From the NCBI RefSeq assembly GCF_021165755.1, contig NZ_CP088936.1, forward strand, positions 620,001 through 684,000: DNA of 64,000 nucleotides, read 5' to 3'. The translations under genes were made by a program, and so were the position numbers. The notes under the pieces were generated by a model. That model searched no databases, was not told the origin of the DNA, and saw only the letters and a program-made list of their open reading frames with translations. Below are positions 9,420 through 20,839 of the stretch, in pieces (position 1 is the first letter of the stretch; every line of letters begins with the position of its first letter). The DNA comes from Borrelia sp. RT5S. Its GTDB lineage: Bacteria; Spirochaetota; Spirochaetia; Borreliales; Borreliaceae.

Positions 9420-11351
9420 ATGCTGGATACTATACCTAAACGTTTTAATGAAGTTGTAAAACTTTATGGTGATCTTGATATTTTTATTTATAGGGAGAAT
9501 GAATCTAAAGAGCATAAGAGACAGATATATTCTGATTTTTGGAGTGAGGTTAAGGGTATTGCATCTGGTCTTCTGCATTATGGTATCAGAAGGGGAGATA
9601 AGGTAGCACTTATTTCTGATTCCAGAAGGGAGTGGATCATTGTTGACCTTGCCGTTATGAGTTTAGGGTGCGTTGATGTGCCAAGGGGTAATGACTCGCC
9701 TGAGGATGAAATATCATATATCATTAATCATTCTGAGTCTGGATTTGTGTTTGTAGAAAACGATAAGCAGCTTCAAAAAGTACTGGCTAGGAAACAGGAA
9801 CTTAGATTTGTTAAGTGTATTTTTGTTATCGATGGTGATAAGCTTTATGAGGAAAAGTTGGGGTTGATTACGGTGGTTTCTTATAAGAAATTATTAAGTA
9901 TGGGAAGTATTTATTTGAATAATAATCCTAGGGCATTTAATACCGAACTTGAGCAGGGGTCGGGGAAGGACCTTGCTACTATAATATACACTTCAGGGAC
10001 AACTGGATTTCCAAAGGGTGTCATGCTTCGTCACGAATCTTTTATTTTTCAAATAGATAGGATTTATGATTATCTTCCGTTGCTTCAACCAGGGAAAATA
10101 ATGATATCTATTCTACCACTCTGGCATTCATTTGAAAGGGCTTGTGAATATATACTTGCTCTTAAAGGTATGGCAATTGCTTATTCGAAGCCGATTGGAC
10201 CCATTTTGCTTAAAGATTTTGCAGCTTTAAATCCCCATGCAATAATTTCTGTTCCAAGAATTTGGGAAGGAATAAGGATTGGCATTATTAAAAAGGCGTC
10301 GGAGTCTCTTGTAAAGAGAGCTTTATTTAGCGTTTTCTTGAGGATTGGAATTCTTTATGTAAAGCTTAAGGAAAAATTTTTAGGGCTTATTCCTATTTAT
10401 AGGAAATCAAATTTGTTGGTTTCCTTTTTTATGAAATTTATTTTTCTTGCAGGATTAGTTTTTCTTTTCCCTTTTAAATTTTTGGGAGATCTTTTGGTTT
10501 TCAGAAAAATAAGGAAAGCACTTGGAAAAAGATTTGAGTTTGGTGTCTCTGGCGGGGGATCTTTGGTAGAATACGTGGATTATTTTTTCAAAGCGGTGGG
10601 TGTTGTGGTTCTTGAAGGTTATGGTCTTACAGAGACAGGCCCTGTTTTAAGTGTGAGGCGCTTAAGGCGGCCTGTTGCTAAAACTGTTGGGCCTTTCCTT
10701 CCAGACATTGAGTATAGGGTGGTTGATGGTGATGGGGGGTTTTTGCTTCCCGGAGAGAAAGGTGAGCTTTGGGTAAGATCTCCTCAGGTTATGAGTGGCT
10801 ACTTTAAGAATGAATTAGTTACAAAAGATGTTTTAACTCGAGACGGATGGTTTAAGACGGGCGATTTGGTCCGTGTGACGGTTAATCATGAGATTTCGAT
10901 TGTCGGTAGAAGTAAAGATACGATTGTGCTAAGGGGAGGGGAAAATATCGAGCCTGAGCCTATTGAGAGGGCTTTATCGAAATCTTTACTTATTGAAAAT
11001 GTTATGATTGTCGGGCAAGATCAGAAGTTTTTGGGAGCTGTTATTGTTCCTAATTTTGAATCGCTTGAGAAATGGTCAAAATCTAATGGTGTACTCTTTT
11101 CTTCGCGTGACGACTTGTTATCTAGTGATGTTGTTAACAAACTTTATTCTAAATGTATTTCAGATATAGTTAACACTAAGTCTGGGTTTAAAAGTTTTGA
11201 GAGAATAGTGGGGTTCATTTTATTAAAAGATTCTTTTGTTATTGGTGAGGAACTTACCAATACTCTTAAGCTTAAAAGGTATTACATAATTGACAAGTAC
11301 CACAAAAAGATAATGTCAATATTTAATAAGGATGATTTTGAATTGGTGTGA
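9420..11351 (+). CDS. Long-chain acyl-CoA ligase (AMP-binding family)
   Basis: Activates a fatty acid through an acyl-adenylate to acyl-CoA. The 643-residue protein has the adenylation motifs in order: YTSGTTGFPKGVM near residue 190 (phosphate-binding loop), GYGLTETGPV (A4/A5), GWFKTGDL and GRSKDTIVLRGGENIEP. Borrelia cannot make fatty acids and scavenges them from the host, so a ligase of this kind should feed acyl chains into phospholipids, glycolipids and lipoprotein acylation. The region around residues 320-370 is hydrophobic and suggests membrane association. The start is secured by the strong ribosome binding site TAAGGAGGG at 9408-9416. Confidence 0.93.
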   Translation: MLDTIPKRFNEVVKLYGDLDIFIYRENESKEHKRQIYSDFWSEVKGIASGLLHYGIRRGDKVALISDSRREWIIVDLAVMSLGCVDVPRGNDSPEDEISYIINHSESGFVFVENDKQLQKVLARKQELRFVKCIFVIDGDKLYEEKLGLITVVSYKKLLSMGSIYLNNNPRAFNTELEQGSGKDLATIIYTSGTTGFPKGVMLRHESFIFQIDRIYDYLPLLQPGKIMISILPLWHSFERACEYILALKGMAIAYSKPIGPILLKDFAALNPHAIISVPRIWEGIRIGIIKKASESLVKRALFSVFLRIGILYVKLKEKFLGLIPIYRKSNLLVSFFMKFIFLAGLVFLFPFKFLGDLLVFRKIRKALGKRFEFGVSGGGSLVEYVDYFFKAVGVVVLEGYGLTETGPVLSVRRLRRPVAKTVGPFLPDIEYRVVDGDGGFLLPGEKGELWVRSPQVMSGYFKNELVTKDVLTRDGWFKTGDLVRVTVNHEISIVGRSKDTIVLRGGENIEPEPIERALSKSLLIENVMIVGQDQKFLGAVIVPNFESLEKWSKSNGVLFSSRDDLLSSDVVNKLYSKCISDIVNTKSGFKSFERIVGFILLKDSFVIGEELTNTLKLKRYYIIDKYHKKIMSIFNKDDFELV

Positions 11352-11352
11352 A

Positions 11353-11379
11353 GTAGAGTTTAGTTAGCTCTACATTTTT
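11353..11379 (+). terminator. Predicted intrinsic terminator between the acyl-CoA ligase and argS
   Basis: GTAGAGTT at 11353-11360 pairs with AGCTCTAC at 11366-11373 (one G:T pair) around a five-base loop, followed by ATTTTTCTC. It would end plus-strand transcription. It also contains the argS stop codon on the other strand. Confidence 0.6.
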
Positions 11380-13124
11380 CTCATGTAGGGGATGTTTAGC
11401 AAGCTCATGCAATTTTTTATTGTCTGCAGAACTGCTCTAGACAGGCTTATTCTTGCATTTGTGAGTTCAGGATTGTTTGTATCTATTATTTTAGTTTCTT
11501 GGTAGTATGTGCTAAAGCTTTTTGCAAGAGAATAGGAGTATTGAGTTATTAATGAGGGATTTAGGTCCCTTGAGGCTTTTATTATATGTTCTTCAAATTC
11601 AGAAACAATCTTAATTATTTCCCATTCCTTTTCCTGTTCTAATAAGTCTAGATTAAAAATTCCCCCAGTTAGACCTAGTGTGTTGTATTTTTCAAGTATG
11701 CTATTAATCCTTGCTCCTACATATTGAATATAGGGACCCGAGTTGCCAATAAATGATAAGCTTTCCTCTTTATTAAATAAAATATCCTTGTGTATAGCCG
11801 TTTTTAGTAGATAATAGTGAATAGCTCCTAGTGATATGCCTAAGGCCGTTTTTTGCAAGTTTTCCTCATTTGAATCTCTCTTTTTTAACTCCAGCATGGT
11901 TGAGTTTACTAAATCATTAATTAAATTATCAGCATCAACCACATTTCCTTCTCTTGATTTCATTTTACCCTCGGGTAAATTTACCATTCCATAAGATAAG
12001 TGTATTAAATTATTCTCTTTCGTAACACCCAATTTATCCGCAACAAAAAATAAAATCTTAAAATGATGAATTTGTTCGCTTCCAACGACATAAATCATTT
12101 CATCGAAATTATATTCATTCTTCCTAGTTACTATATTGCCCAAGTCTTGAGTAAGATAAATGGATGTTCCATTGGCCCTTAAGAGAACTTTTTCTTTAAA
12201 TTTTTTGTCTGTGTCTGTATTTTCTTCTGTGTGTATGTCTATGCATATTGCCCCATCTTCTCTTCTGTAGCATAAACCCTCTTCTAAGCCCTTAAGCACA
12301 ACCTCGCGACCAATTTCAAATATTTCACTTTCAAGATAAATTTTATCGAATGTAATATTTGTAAGAGTATAAGTCTCCTTTATTCCTTCAATTGCCCATT
12401 TATTGAGTTTTTGCCAAAGTTGAACTGTTTCTGTGTCCCCTTCTTCCCACTTACATAGTAATTTTTGTATTTCTTCTTCTGCTACGGCATTGTCTTTAGC
12501 ATATTCACTGTATTTTACGTAGAAGTCGCCGATTAAATGGTCTCCTTTTTTCAAAGAAAGCTCAGGGGTTGTGTTATTCCCAAATTTTTTATAAGCAAGC
12601 ATGGATTTGCAAATATGTACACCTCTGTCATTTATCAGGTTTATTTTTATTATCTGACCACCAGCAGCTTTCAATATTCTTGATAAACTTTCTCCAATAA
12701 TGTCATTTCTAAGATGCCCTACATGAAGTGGTTTATTTGTGTTTGGTGCTGAGAATTCTATTATTATTTTTTTGTTCTTAAGGGAATTATTTGTTCCATA
12801 GTGCTCCTTTTCCTCATTGACCTTCGTAATTGTATCTCGAATGAACTCTTTTCTATTAAGCTTAATATTTAAATAAGATCCTACCGGTTTGGTCTCATAC
12901 TCAGCTCCAATCTGTTTTATTATCTCTTCAGCAATAACAGACGTACCAAGTCCCAATATTTTGCTAAATTCAAATATTAAGATTGACAAATCTCCCATTT
13001 CGCTCTTTGGGGGTTTTTGAATTATAGTGGTTACTTTATCAAGCTCAATATTCTTTGTTAAGGCAAGTTTCTTTATTGTTTTGCTGATTTTATCTTCTAA
13101 GTCTTTCTTTATTTTACTAATCAT
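11370..13124 (-). CDS. argS: Arginyl-tRNA synthetase
   Basis: Charges tRNA-Arg, including the TCG isoacceptor at 32085. The 584-residue protein has the N-terminal ArgRS additional domain, the class I motif as HVGHLRN preceded by SAPNTNKPL (about residues 108-122), and MKSREGN in place of a canonical KMSKS, which is a usual variation in ArgRS. The C-terminal DALR anticodon-binding domain ends with [14 protein letters not shown], close to the family consensus. It overlaps the upstream small membrane-protein gene by 8 bases on the same strand, so the two are probably translated together. Confidence 0.95.
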   Translation of the reverse strand: MISKIKKDLEDKISKTIKKLALTKNIELDKVTTIIQKPPKSEMGDLSILIFEFSKILGLGTSVIAEEIIKQIGAEYETKPVGSYLNIKLNRKEFIRDTITKVNEEKEHYGTNNSLKNKKIIIEFSAPNTNKPLHVGHLRNDIIGESLSRILKAAGGQIIKINLINDRGVHICKSMLAYKKFGNNTTPELSLKKGDHLIGDFYVKYSEYAKDNAVAEEEIQKLLCKWEEGDTETVQLWQKLNKWAIEGIKETYTLTNITFDKIYLESEIFEIGREVVLKGLEEGLCYRREDGAICIDIHTEENTDTDKKFKEKVLLRANGTSIYLTQDLGNIVTRKNEYNFDEMIYVVGSEQIHHFKILFFVADKLGVTKENNLIHLSYGMVNLPEGKMKSREGNVVDADNLINDLVNSTMLELKKRDSNEENLQKTALGISLGAIHYYLLKTAIHKDILFNKEESLSFIGNSGPYIQYVGARINSILEKYNTLGLTGGIFNLDLLEQEKEWEIIKIVSEFEEHIIKASRDLNPSLITQYSYSLAKSFSTYYQETKIIDTNNPELTNARISLSRAVLQTIKNCMSLLNIPYMRKM

Positions 13125-13707
13125 TCTTTTTCCCTTTAATTTTTATTAACGTGTTAATCAATACAAAGACTAAAGATGCTACTAAGAAAACATTTGAGCT
13201 ATAAGCTGGTATTTTGCTTATGTTGATTTCCCTAATTATTGATATTTTTGTACTTAAAAATTGTAAATTTCCAGTGTTTAGTATTTCTCTAAAAATTGAA
13301 ATTATTGAGCTTAACGATATGAATGTTATTATTGGTAGTTTAGAATATTGCAATATTTTAGTAGGTTCTTTTAGGTTTTTAAAAGGTTCGTTTTTATGAA
13401 ATGATACTATAATAACTATTAAAATAGGGATCGAAAATTTTAAACTCTTATAGAGCGTAGGAGTCGTGTAGTACATAAAAAGGTAGGTTAAACTAACAAA
13501 AATTCCTATTATAAGTAAGTAAATTCCCAATATTTGATTTCTCAGTTCTATCTGGTTAATAATTATGGCAGGTAACAAGATACAGAGAGATATCCAAACT
13601 GATATCATGGCTCCTTCTAGAAAAGTTTTTGTATAAGCAAAAATAGGGAAAAGCATCAAATGAGTCCTTAAATACTTCTCCGTAACATAAAATGTTTTCT
13701 TTTGCAT
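13117..13707 (-). CDS. Six-segment membrane protein, weakly RnfA/NqrE-like
   Basis: A 196-residue protein with about five or six hydrophobic segments and a basic C-terminus. I do not recognise a sure family. The stretch [20 protein letters not shown] resembles the 'P-LY-SLGIFIPLIVVN' segment of Rnf/Nqr membrane subunits, and the overall size fits, but the Cys residues that hold the iron-sulphur centre in RnfA/NqrE are not evident, so any such relation would be to a diverged copy. It precedes argS with an 8-base overlap and follows the chemoreceptor gene after 18 bases, so it may lie in a short operon. Confidence 0.6.
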   Translation of the reverse strand: MQKKTFYVTEKYLRTHLMLFPIFAYTKTFLEGAMISVWISLCILLPAIIINQIELRNQILGIYLLIIGIFVSLTYLFMYYTTPTLYKSLKFSIPILIVIIVSFHKNEPFKNLKEPTKILQYSKLPIITFISLSSIISIFREILNTGNLQFLSTKISIIREINISKIPAYSSNVFLVASLVFVLINTLIKIKGKKND

Positions 13708-13725
13708 AAAGTACCTTTAACTATT

Positions 13726-15894
13726 TTATTTTGTTTTAAATTGGTTTGTGTCCGTATTAATATCTACAATATGGCTTGAGTTTACTGTTCCAAAAGTTTT
13801 AATACTTTCAATCGCGCCTATTAGTTTTTTGATCTCTTCTTTAAGGCTTTTCATTGAATTTGAGACAGTCATGTTAATTTCTTCCAAAACGGAAACAGTA
13901 TTAATAATCTCTTTATTCCCTCTAAACATTTCATTTGAACCAATTTTTACTTCATATGTTATCTCTCTCATTGTATTTAAAGCCTTTAGAATCTCCTGGC
14001 TACCAATTGATTGTTCTTGCATAGTATGGTTTATTTCTTCTATAACCTGTACCACGAGATTTATTGAATCAAATATCTGGTTGAAAGCTTTGTTCGTGAG
14101 CTCAGATGTTTTTACCGTTTTGTTGATAGAATCCATTATTTCATTTATTGAGGCCGCAACAGACTCTGATTGTGAAGTAACTTGTTCCGCAAGATCCTTG
14201 ATCTCTTCTGCAACAATCGCAAACCCTTTTCCAGCCTCACCAGCATGAGATGCTTCAATAGCTGCATTCATTGAGAGTAAGTTTGTTTGGCTGGCAATGG
14301 ATGATATTAGAGCATTTGCTTCTTGAAGTCTTGTTGAGTTTTTATAAATATCCTTAATCTGTGTAATAACTTCTTCTTGTTTCTTTCTTCCATCATCCGA
14401 GAATATCTTAAGCTCCTCCGTACTCTTCGCAGCCTTTTGTGTTATTTCTGTTACGGATTGTATACTTCCTATCATTTCCTCAATAGCAGATGACGATTCT
14501 TCAACGCTAGCAGCCTGAGTTTCAATTGAGTTGTCAAGTGATGCAATGTTTTTAGACAAACTCTCTATTGTGTTTGTCGTGGTTGAAATGAACTCGACCT
14601 GTTTCTCTACCTCCCCCTGCGTTTTTTCTATATACTTATTTGAATTTGTTATAGTATCATAAGCCCTGTTTATCTCACTGAACAGCAAATCTCCGTTGTC
14701 TTTTAGTAATTTTACCCTGTCTTGTAGCGAGTTTATTACATTTTTTAAGTTTTCAACGAAATACCCAAAATGATTTATCGTAGAGCTGATTGAATCCTTC
14801 CCCTTTGATTCAATCTTGACTGTCAAATCTCCGTATTTAACTTTTGGAATGACTTCGTTTAAATGTTCTATTTTTGTCACTATTAATTTCTTAATGATGC
14901 TTATCATTATCAAAATAAACACTATTACAAGTGCCGTTATGATTGATATCGACATTAATTTAATATTGTGTAATTCATTTGAAAATATATTGTCATAATT
15001 CATCTGAATAGCCAGGTACCAAGATGAAGTTGTAAGTCTTGCTAAAGAGATGATGTTATTATCATGGTTAGTAATAATACTGTTTTGTCTTCTAGATATT
15101 GAATTGAGTAGTTGATTTGTTATATCGGGATTGTCTTGAAATAAATTATTCATGGACAATTTAATATGCTCGAATGTATCTTCGTTTTGTTCTCCAAAAA
15201 CCTCACCCCGGTTATTAATAGCATATATCTTGAAGTAGTGGTGGCTCTTGTGTTGATTTCCCGTCCCCAACAAAGACCTCTCCAATAGCATAAATATGTT
15301 TTTTCTCAGTTGCTTTATGTGCTCCAATATGTCTAAATATAGGACTACGTATCCAGTACCAAAAGTAATCTCCTCGCCTCTTGCGTTAATCTTGTAAACC
15401 ATGGGTATGTAGTTTCTGTTGCCCATCTCTATTAGATTTTTGTGTAATGCGATTATTTGAGATTTGTTTGCAAAATTTTCTGTTTTTAACCCCTTCAGGT
15501 TTACCTGAGAACCTATTCTTCTCTCATCACTTGAGTACAAGACTTCCCCAGCCTGATTCACATAATCTACTACCTTTATGTATGAAGGGAACCAATTAGA
15601 GTTACTAACAGATATTATGTTTTTAAGTTGCTGACTCTTTCGCACACTGGATTCATCTTTGTAATTTATGACGAATTCATCAATAGTCTGTAACACATTC
15701 TTCGTGTCACCAACGAAGCTTTTCGTCATAATGTGATTGACAAATTTCGTAAAATTTTTAAGCTCTTTGGTTATCACCTTCCTGTACCCATAATTTAATA
15801 GCAAAAAAGTAGTCGTTGCGATAACCACTGTGTAGAGCAGAATAGCAACATTAAATTTATAAAAAAGAGTGAAACTGGAACCTTTTTTCTTCAC
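13726..15894 (-). CDS. Methyl-accepting chemotaxis protein, membrane-bound with periplasmic sensor
   Basis: A 722-residue chemoreceptor. One membrane segment near residues 13-30 and a second near residues 318-340 enclose a periplasmic sensor of about 280 residues of the Cache type ([19 protein letters not shown]). A HAMP-like linker follows ([20 protein letters not shown]), then a long coiled coil with the signalling tip [20 protein letters not shown] and [13 protein letters not shown]. It relays ligand binding to CheA/CheW at the cell pole. The ligand is unknown. It is divergent from a second receptor at 16061, sharing a ~165-base intergenic region with several A+T-rich -10-like sites but no clear sigma-28 element. 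Confidence 0.93.
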   Translation of the reverse strand: MKKKGSSFTLFYKFNVAILLYTVVIATTTFLLLNYGYRKVITKELKNFTKFVNHIMTKSFVGDTKNVLQTIDEFVINYKDESSVRKSQQLKNIISVSNSNWFPSYIKVVDYVNQAGEVLYSSDERRIGSQVNLKGLKTENFANKSQIIALHKNLIEMGNRNYIPMVYKINARGEEITFGTGYVVLYLDILEHIKQLRKNIFMLLERSLLGTGNQHKSHHYFKIYAINNRGEVFGEQNEDTFEHIKLSMNNLFQDNPDITNQLLNSISRRQNSIITNHDNNIISLARLTTSSWYLAIQMNYDNIFSNELHNIKLMSISIITALVIVFILIMISIIKKLIVTKIEHLNEVIPKVKYGDLTVKIESKGKDSISSTINHFGYFVENLKNVINSLQDRVKLLKDNGDLLFSEINRAYDTITNSNKYIEKTQGEVEKQVEFISTTTNTIESLSKNIASLDNSIETQAASVEESSSAIEEMIGSIQSVTEITQKAAKSTEELKIFSDDGRKKQEEVITQIKDIYKNSTRLQEANALISSIASQTNLLSMNAAIEASHAGEAGKGFAIVAEEIKDLAEQVTSQSESVAASINEIMDSINKTVKTSELTNKAFNQIFDSINLVVQVIEEINHTMQEQSIGSQEILKALNTMREITYEVKIGSNEMFRGNKEIINTVSVLEEINMTVSNSMKSLKEEIKKLIGAIESIKTFGTVNSSHIVDINTDTNQFKTK

Positions 15895-16060
15895 CTAAAC
15901 CCTCACAAAACTTTTCACAAAATGCCATAACCAACTAGTATTATATATGTTTTACTATATAATTATATACATATATCTGAATAATAAAATAATTATTCTT
16001 GCTTAGATGTTTTTGCTATGTGTAAGGCTTTGTTCGCGTAGGTTTAGTTTTGGAGAATTT

Positions 16061-18262
16061 ATGGATGGTGATCTAATAAATGTTAAGTTAAAAAATATGA
16101 GGTTTTTCCTTTATTTCGTGCTTTTTGTTTTTGTCTGCTTTAGTTCGCTGTTTTTAGGGCAAGCCTATTTAAATTACAAGAATGAGTATATGGAGCGTGT
16201 ACGGTCTGATTTTGTTCTATTTTCAAGTAGTGTATCTTCTATGTTTAAGAGCAGGTACGATTATGCTAGGGGTGTCCTTAGTGATTTTGTCAAGAACAAT
16301 GACTTTTTAAGCGTTTTGCATACTGCTTCAAACAGGTTTGTTTCAGGTGTAGGTTTGAAGTCTATGTATGATTTAAATACGAGTAGCGCTTTGTTTTTAA
16401 ATTCGGGGGAATTTGATGAGGTAAGTAAGGCTTTGCGCGGTATATCTTTTGCAGAGAATTCATTAGAGGGGATTTTTTATGTTCCCGCTGGACAAAATGT
16501 TTTACTCTCGGACAGGAGTTTTTCATTTTTGGGTATAAACAATATTCTTGAGGATCCGATCTATTTTATTCCCGCTAGGAATAAGGTTGTCTATTATTCA
16601 AGCTATAAGAGGGTTAAGAATAAGTTTTATTCTATTGTAAGCATTCCAGTTATTAGCAGTGACTCTATATCGGTGGGTGTGCTTTGCTTTATGGTTTGTT
16701 TTGACGATTTGTTGAATAATATATCAAATCAATTCAATTCTTATCTTAAGTCTAGCAATAAGAATTATGAGTTTTTTATTGTTGACAGAGACTTTAATCC
16801 TTTGTTTTTAAGCCTTAACGATATAAACATCGGAAATTTTACGGAAACTTATGAAAATAGTGTGTTAGCGCGAGCTGTAAGTTATATTAAGACAGATTCT
16901 AATATTTCAAGGTATGTTTTCAAGCATAGAAATTCTTCTTACTTATTAAATTCTTCTCAGATTGATGGAAACTTGGTCCAGGGTATTATTTTGAATATGC
17001 ACTTTGTACCCCTCGGGTTTCAATCGGGTTCAGTATTTTTCTTGGGATTTTTGTTTGTCTCATTCTCCGTTATATTTTATCTTTGCAGTAAGTTGATTTT
17101 GCCTGTTATGGACGATTTTGGAATGATGCTTGGTCACAAGAAGGCAAAAGAGGACGTTTTGAGTGTTGACTCTCTTGCAGATGTTCGGTATAGATCTTTG
17201 ATCTTTTCTTACATTAGTTCTGAATTTGATGGCCTTTTCGTAAAGACTGCTAGTGCTATAAGTAGAATTAGGGGCTATGCGAGTGAGTTGGGTAGTCACT
17301 TAGACGATATTAGTATATCTGAGGAGGGGATGGAGGGGGTTAATAGCAGTCTTTCCACCTATGAGAAAATAGGAGATACTTTCTCTAAGTTTGAAAAAAC
17401 GATTATCAATGTTTTAAGGGATTTTGAGTCAATATCTGAGCCAATTAGTGAGCATAATAAGAATATATCAGATATTGCTACTAAATTTGAGGAAAATGCT
17501 ACTGCTTTTTACGGGATAGATAAAAATTTAGAGATTTTTAATAAGGTGGTAGGATCGAATTCTGTAAATATTGAAAGTATAAAAAGTAAAGTTTTTGAAT
17601 TAAATTCTGTTTTTGAAAATGTTAATGTGAATTTTTCTGAGCTTTTATCTCAAACAAATAATCTTCAAAGTGCAAATAAACTTTTAGTTTCAATATCAAG
17701 TCAGACAAATATGCTTGCCATGAATGCGGCTATCGAGGCTGCTAAGGCTGGTGAGGCTGGTAAGAGTTTTGCTGTAGTTGCGGAAGAGATTAGGAAACTT
17801 GCCATAAACTCTGGTAAGTATTCAACAACCATTAAAGATGAACTTAAGATAGTCAATGGTATTATTTCTCTCATAAGCACAGGGATAGATACTGTTTATA
17901 AAAATTTTATGGATATCCAAGATAATGTTAATAATAATTCTGTTCAACATGAGAGGATAAATGCTACTCTTGTCAGGCATATAAAGGAAATAGGAGCTTT
18001 TAAAGATCAATACTTGTCTAATGATATTAAGATTAAAGACACTAAGAATATGTATAAGGAGATATTTAATAGTTACTTTTTCATTAACGGAAAGTTTAAT
18101 AATCTAAATAATGATTTGGGTGAGTTTGAGGTTTCTAAGATGAGTTTGGAAGCGTTGGAGCCCTTGCGTGAGCATATTGCCCTAGTTAATAAATCCAGGG
18201 AAAAGATTGCCAGAATAAGGGACATCATTGAAGGTATCAATAATGAACTCAGAGATGTTTGA
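16061..18262 (+). CDS. Methyl-accepting chemotaxis protein, divergent type
   Basis: A 733-residue receptor. ATG 16061 is preferred over the in-frame ATG at 16007 because TTGGAGAATTT stands right before it and the membrane segment then follows after a short basic N-terminus. A second membrane segment lies near residues 325-345. The tip [20 protein letters not shown] with [10 protein letters not shown] is typical. Between the second membrane segment and the tip I cannot find a convincing HAMP domain, and the flanking helices are shorter than in the neighbouring receptor, so signal coupling may differ. It converges on murB with only two bases between the stop codons. Confidence 0.9.
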   Translation: MDGDLINVKLKNMRFFLYFVLFVFVCFSSLFLGQAYLNYKNEYMERVRSDFVLFSSSVSSMFKSRYDYARGVLSDFVKNNDFLSVLHTASNRFVSGVGLKSMYDLNTSSALFLNSGEFDEVSKALRGISFAENSLEGIFYVPAGQNVLLSDRSFSFLGINNILEDPIYFIPARNKVVYYSSYKRVKNKFYSIVSIPVISSDSISVGVLCFMVCFDDLLNNISNQFNSYLKSSNKNYEFFIVDRDFNPLFLSLNDINIGNFTETYENSVLARAVSYIKTDSNISRYVFKHRNSSYLLNSSQIDGNLVQGIILNMHFVPLGFQSGSVFFLGFLFVSFSVIFYLCSKLILPVMDDFGMMLGHKKAKEDVLSVDSLADVRYRSLIFSYISSEFDGLFVKTASAISRIRGYASELGSHLDDISISEEGMEGVNSSLSTYEKIGDTFSKFEKTIINVLRDFESISEPISEHNKNISDIATKFEENATAFYGIDKNLEIFNKVVGSNSVNIESIKSKVFELNSVFENVNVNFSELLSQTNNLQSANKLLVSISSQTNMLAMNAAIEAAKAGEAGKSFAVVAEEIRKLAINSGKYSTTIKDELKIVNGIISLISTGIDTVYKNFMDIQDNVNNNSVQHERINATLVRHIKEIGAFKDQYLSNDIKIKDTKNMYKEIFNSYFFINGKFNNLNNDLGEFEVSKMSLEALEPLREHIALVNKSREKIARIRDIIEGINNELRDV

Positions 18263-18264
18263 TT

Positions 18265-19182
18265 TTAAGTTTTATCTTTAAAGCCGATATAGAGGACTTC
18301 TTCTTCGAGTGAAAAACCTGTTTTTGTCTTTACTTCGGTTTTTACTTTTTCAATTAGTGCCTTAATGTCTCTGGCTCGTGCGTTGTTTTTGTTTATAATA
18401 AAGTTTCCGTGGTGGGGCGATACGAGTGCCTCTCCGATTTTGAGTCCCTTTAGGTTGCATTCTTCGATTATTTTTCCGGTAGGTTTTAGGAATTTTTTAT
18501 TGTTTTTAAATGTGCTTCCACTACTTGGGAAGAGGTAGTGTCCTCTATCTATCCTATTTTGTTTGTTTTGTTTCATAATATTTAAAATGTGTATTCCATT
18601 TCCCTTTGAGAGGTTTAGGGTTGCTTTTAGTATTAAAATATTTTTTTTTTGGAATGGCGAAATTTTGTATGAAAAGTCATTTCTTTCAAATTTTTTGCAG
18701 ATAGTCTGCCCATTCTCATCTACAAAAAAGACTAAATCTAATATTTCAGAAATTTCACTACCAAAACATCTAGCATTCATCCAAATGGCACCTCCAAGTG
18801 TACCAGGGATTCCGTATATAAATTCTAATCCGCTTAACTCGTTTTCAAGAGCAAAGTTACATAAATTTTCAAAATTAGTTCCGCATTCAGCAGTAATCTT
18901 ATTACCTTGAAGTGTGATTTTATTCAGACAACCAGTGTATATTATGGGAAAGGTAATGTCTTCCTCGTCGTTTATTAATAAATTTGAGCCCCCTCCTAGT
19001 ACAAATACTTTGATTTTTTCTTCCAGTGCTGTTTTAAACATAAACTCCGCTTCTTTGATTGTTTTGGGTGCTAAAAACAACTTAGAAACACCTCCTATCC
19101 TGTAGGTAGTGTAGGTTGCAAGATTTGTTGCAGTGGGAGTAGAGTTGATCTTACTGAGAAATCTATTGACGTTCTCTGACAT
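18265..19182 (-). CDS. murB: UDP-N-acetylenolpyruvoylglucosamine reductase
   Basis: FAD- and NADPH-dependent reduction of the enolpyruvyl group to give UDP-MurNAc, a committed step of peptidoglycan synthesis. The 305-residue protein shows the FAD-binding stretch VFVLGGGSNLLIND, then EFIYGIPGTLGGAIWMNARC, the active-site serine region FPSSGSTFKN and a terminal Glu in SLEEEVLYIG. The size and the short loop organisation fit the type II enzyme. ATG 19182 has only a C-rich upstream on the plus strand (GGGGG on the coding strand) that may serve as a ribosome binding site. The intergenic region to cysS (219 bases, divergent) holds no other gene. Confidence 0.94.
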   Translation of the reverse strand: MSENVNRFLSKINSTPTATNLATYTTYRIGGVSKLFLAPKTIKEAEFMFKTALEEKIKVFVLGGGSNLLINDEEDITFPIIYTGCLNKITLQGNKITAECGTNFENLCNFALENELSGLEFIYGIPGTLGGAIWMNARCFGSEISEILDLVFFVDENGQTICKKFERNDFSYKISPFQKKNILILKATLNLSKGNGIHILNIMKQNKQNRIDRGHYLFPSSGSTFKNNKKFLKPTGKIIEECNLKGLKIGEALVSPHHGNFIINKNNARARDIKALIEKVKTEVKTKTGFSLEEEVLYIGFKDKT

Positions 19183-19401
19183 CCCCCCAATTCTATATTA
19201 AATAATTACTTTTTACAAACTTAAACTGGAGTTTTGGAAATCATCTTTTTAGGTTGATTGTAAGAGTTTCATGGATTGCATTGTTAAATAGGTTTGTTAA
19301 ATTGGGGGTTTTATAATAGACTTGTATGGTAAGCCAATTTGAGATTTTTAAACTAGAGTTCGTGCTTTGTTTGCTCAAGAGTTGGCTTTTTCACAGAGTG
19401 T

Positions 19402-20835
19402 ATGATTCTTAAGTTGTATAATACAAAGACAAGGGGTTTGTCTGAGGTAAAGAGGATTGGCGAGACTAAAGTCTATGCTTGTGGTCCTACTGTTTATAAT
19501 TATGCTCATATCGGCAATCTTAGAACATATATTTTTGAGGACTTGCTTGTTAAGTCTTTAAAAATTTTAGGATATAGAGTTAATTATGCAATGAACATTA
19601 CTGATATTGGACACTTAACGGGTGAATTTGACGAGGGTGAGGACAAGGTAGTTAAGGCTGCTCGAGATAGAGGTCTTACAGTTTACGAGATTAGTAGAGT
19701 TTTTACGGAAGCTTTTTTTTGTGATTGTGAAAAATTAAATATAGTTCGTCCTGATAATATCCTTATTGCAAGTGAATATATAGCTAACATGATAGAGGTT
19801 GTCAAAGTTCTTGAGGAAAATAATTTTACTTATTTTGTTAATGGCAATGTTTACTTTGATACTTCTCGTTTTAAAAATTACGGACAGATGGCTGGAATTA
19901 GTCTATTTAGTACTAGTGCTTCTATTCCCAGAGTTGAAGCAGATATATCAAAGAAGAATAAAACAGATTTCGTTTTGTGGTTCACTAATTCAAAATTTAA
20001 AGACCAGGAAATGAAATGGGATTCACCTTGGGGATTTGGTTATCCAAGTTGGCATTTAGAGTGTGCTGTTATGAATTTAGATTGTTTTAAAGATACTCTT
20101 GATATCCATTTAGGAGGCGTTGATCATATTGGTGTTCATCACATAAATGAGATAGCTATAGTAGAGTGTTATTTGAAGAAGGCGTGGTGTGACATATTTG
20201 TTCATGGTGAATTTTTGATTATGGGAGATGAAAAGATGTCAAAATCAGGGGGTAATTTTGTTACCATTAAAGACTTAGAAGATGATGGATTTTCTCCTCT
20301 AGATTTTAGATATCTTTGCTTAACGGCACATTACAGGACACAACTTAAATTTACATTAAATAATTTGAAATCGTGTAGAACCACTAGAGAAAGTATGATT
20401 AGTAGGTTAACATCTCTTTACCTTTCACTGACTCAGTCTGAAATATCATTGCTTGATGAGAATATTGTTTCCTCCCTGGAGAGTGAATATTATGGTAATT
20501 TTTTGGAAAAAATAGCTTTTGATTTAAGTATTCCTCAAGGGTTGGCTTTGCTTTGGAATGTTATTAAGGACTCTGAATTAAGTGCGTTTTTAAAGCTTAG
20601 GCTTGCATTTAAGTTTGATGAAATTTTATCTTTAAGTTTAAAAGATGAAGTTCTGCAAGCTGTTAAGAGGGATAATGTACATATTGATAATTGGATGAAT
20701 GTTTTACTGGAAGAGAGACGAATTGCAAAGTTAAGAAAAGATTTTAATCGTGCTGATGAAATTAGGGATTATTTTGCTTCTAAAGGGTTTGTTTTAATTG
20801 ATACTCAAGAGGGGACTAGAGTTAGAAGAGGTTAG
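19402..20835 (+). CDS. cysS: Cysteinyl-tRNA synthetase
   Basis: Charges tRNA-Cys. The 477-residue class I synthetase has the N-terminal [16 protein letters not shown] with the zinc-binding Cys and the HIGH-type motif, the second zinc ligand region WHLECAVM and [15 protein letters not shown], and the KMSKSGGNF motif. The C-terminal helical domain is present. Length and motifs are normal. The next gene starts immediately after the stop codon, suggesting an operon cysS - envelope protein - glyA - J-protein. Confidence 0.96.
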   Translation: MILKLYNTKTRGLSEVKRIGETKVYACGPTVYNYAHIGNLRTYIFEDLLVKSLKILGYRVNYAMNITDIGHLTGEFDEGEDKVVKAARDRGLTVYEISRVFTEAFFCDCEKLNIVRPDNILIASEYIANMIEVVKVLEENNFTYFVNGNVYFDTSRFKNYGQMAGISLFSTSASIPRVEADISKKNKTDFVLWFTNSKFKDQEMKWDSPWGFGYPSWHLECAVMNLDCFKDTLDIHLGGVDHIGVHHINEIAIVECYLKKAWCDIFVHGEFLIMGDEKMSKSGGNFVTIKDLEDDGFSPLDFRYLCLTAHYRTQLKFTLNNLKSCRTTRESMISRLTSLYLSLTQSEISLLDENIVSSLESEYYGNFLEKIAFDLSIPQGLALLWNVIKDSELSAFLKLRLAFKFDEILSLSLKDEVLQAVKRDNVHIDNWMNVLLEERRIAKLRKDFNRADEIRDYFASKGFVLIDTQEGTRVRRG

Positions 20836-20839
20836 GGTA

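Noticed and set aside
13748-14248. Plus-strand frame of 166 codons inside the first chemoreceptor gene
   Set aside because: Shadow frame opposite a conserved signalling domain; hydrophobic only because it is antisense to a coiled coil.
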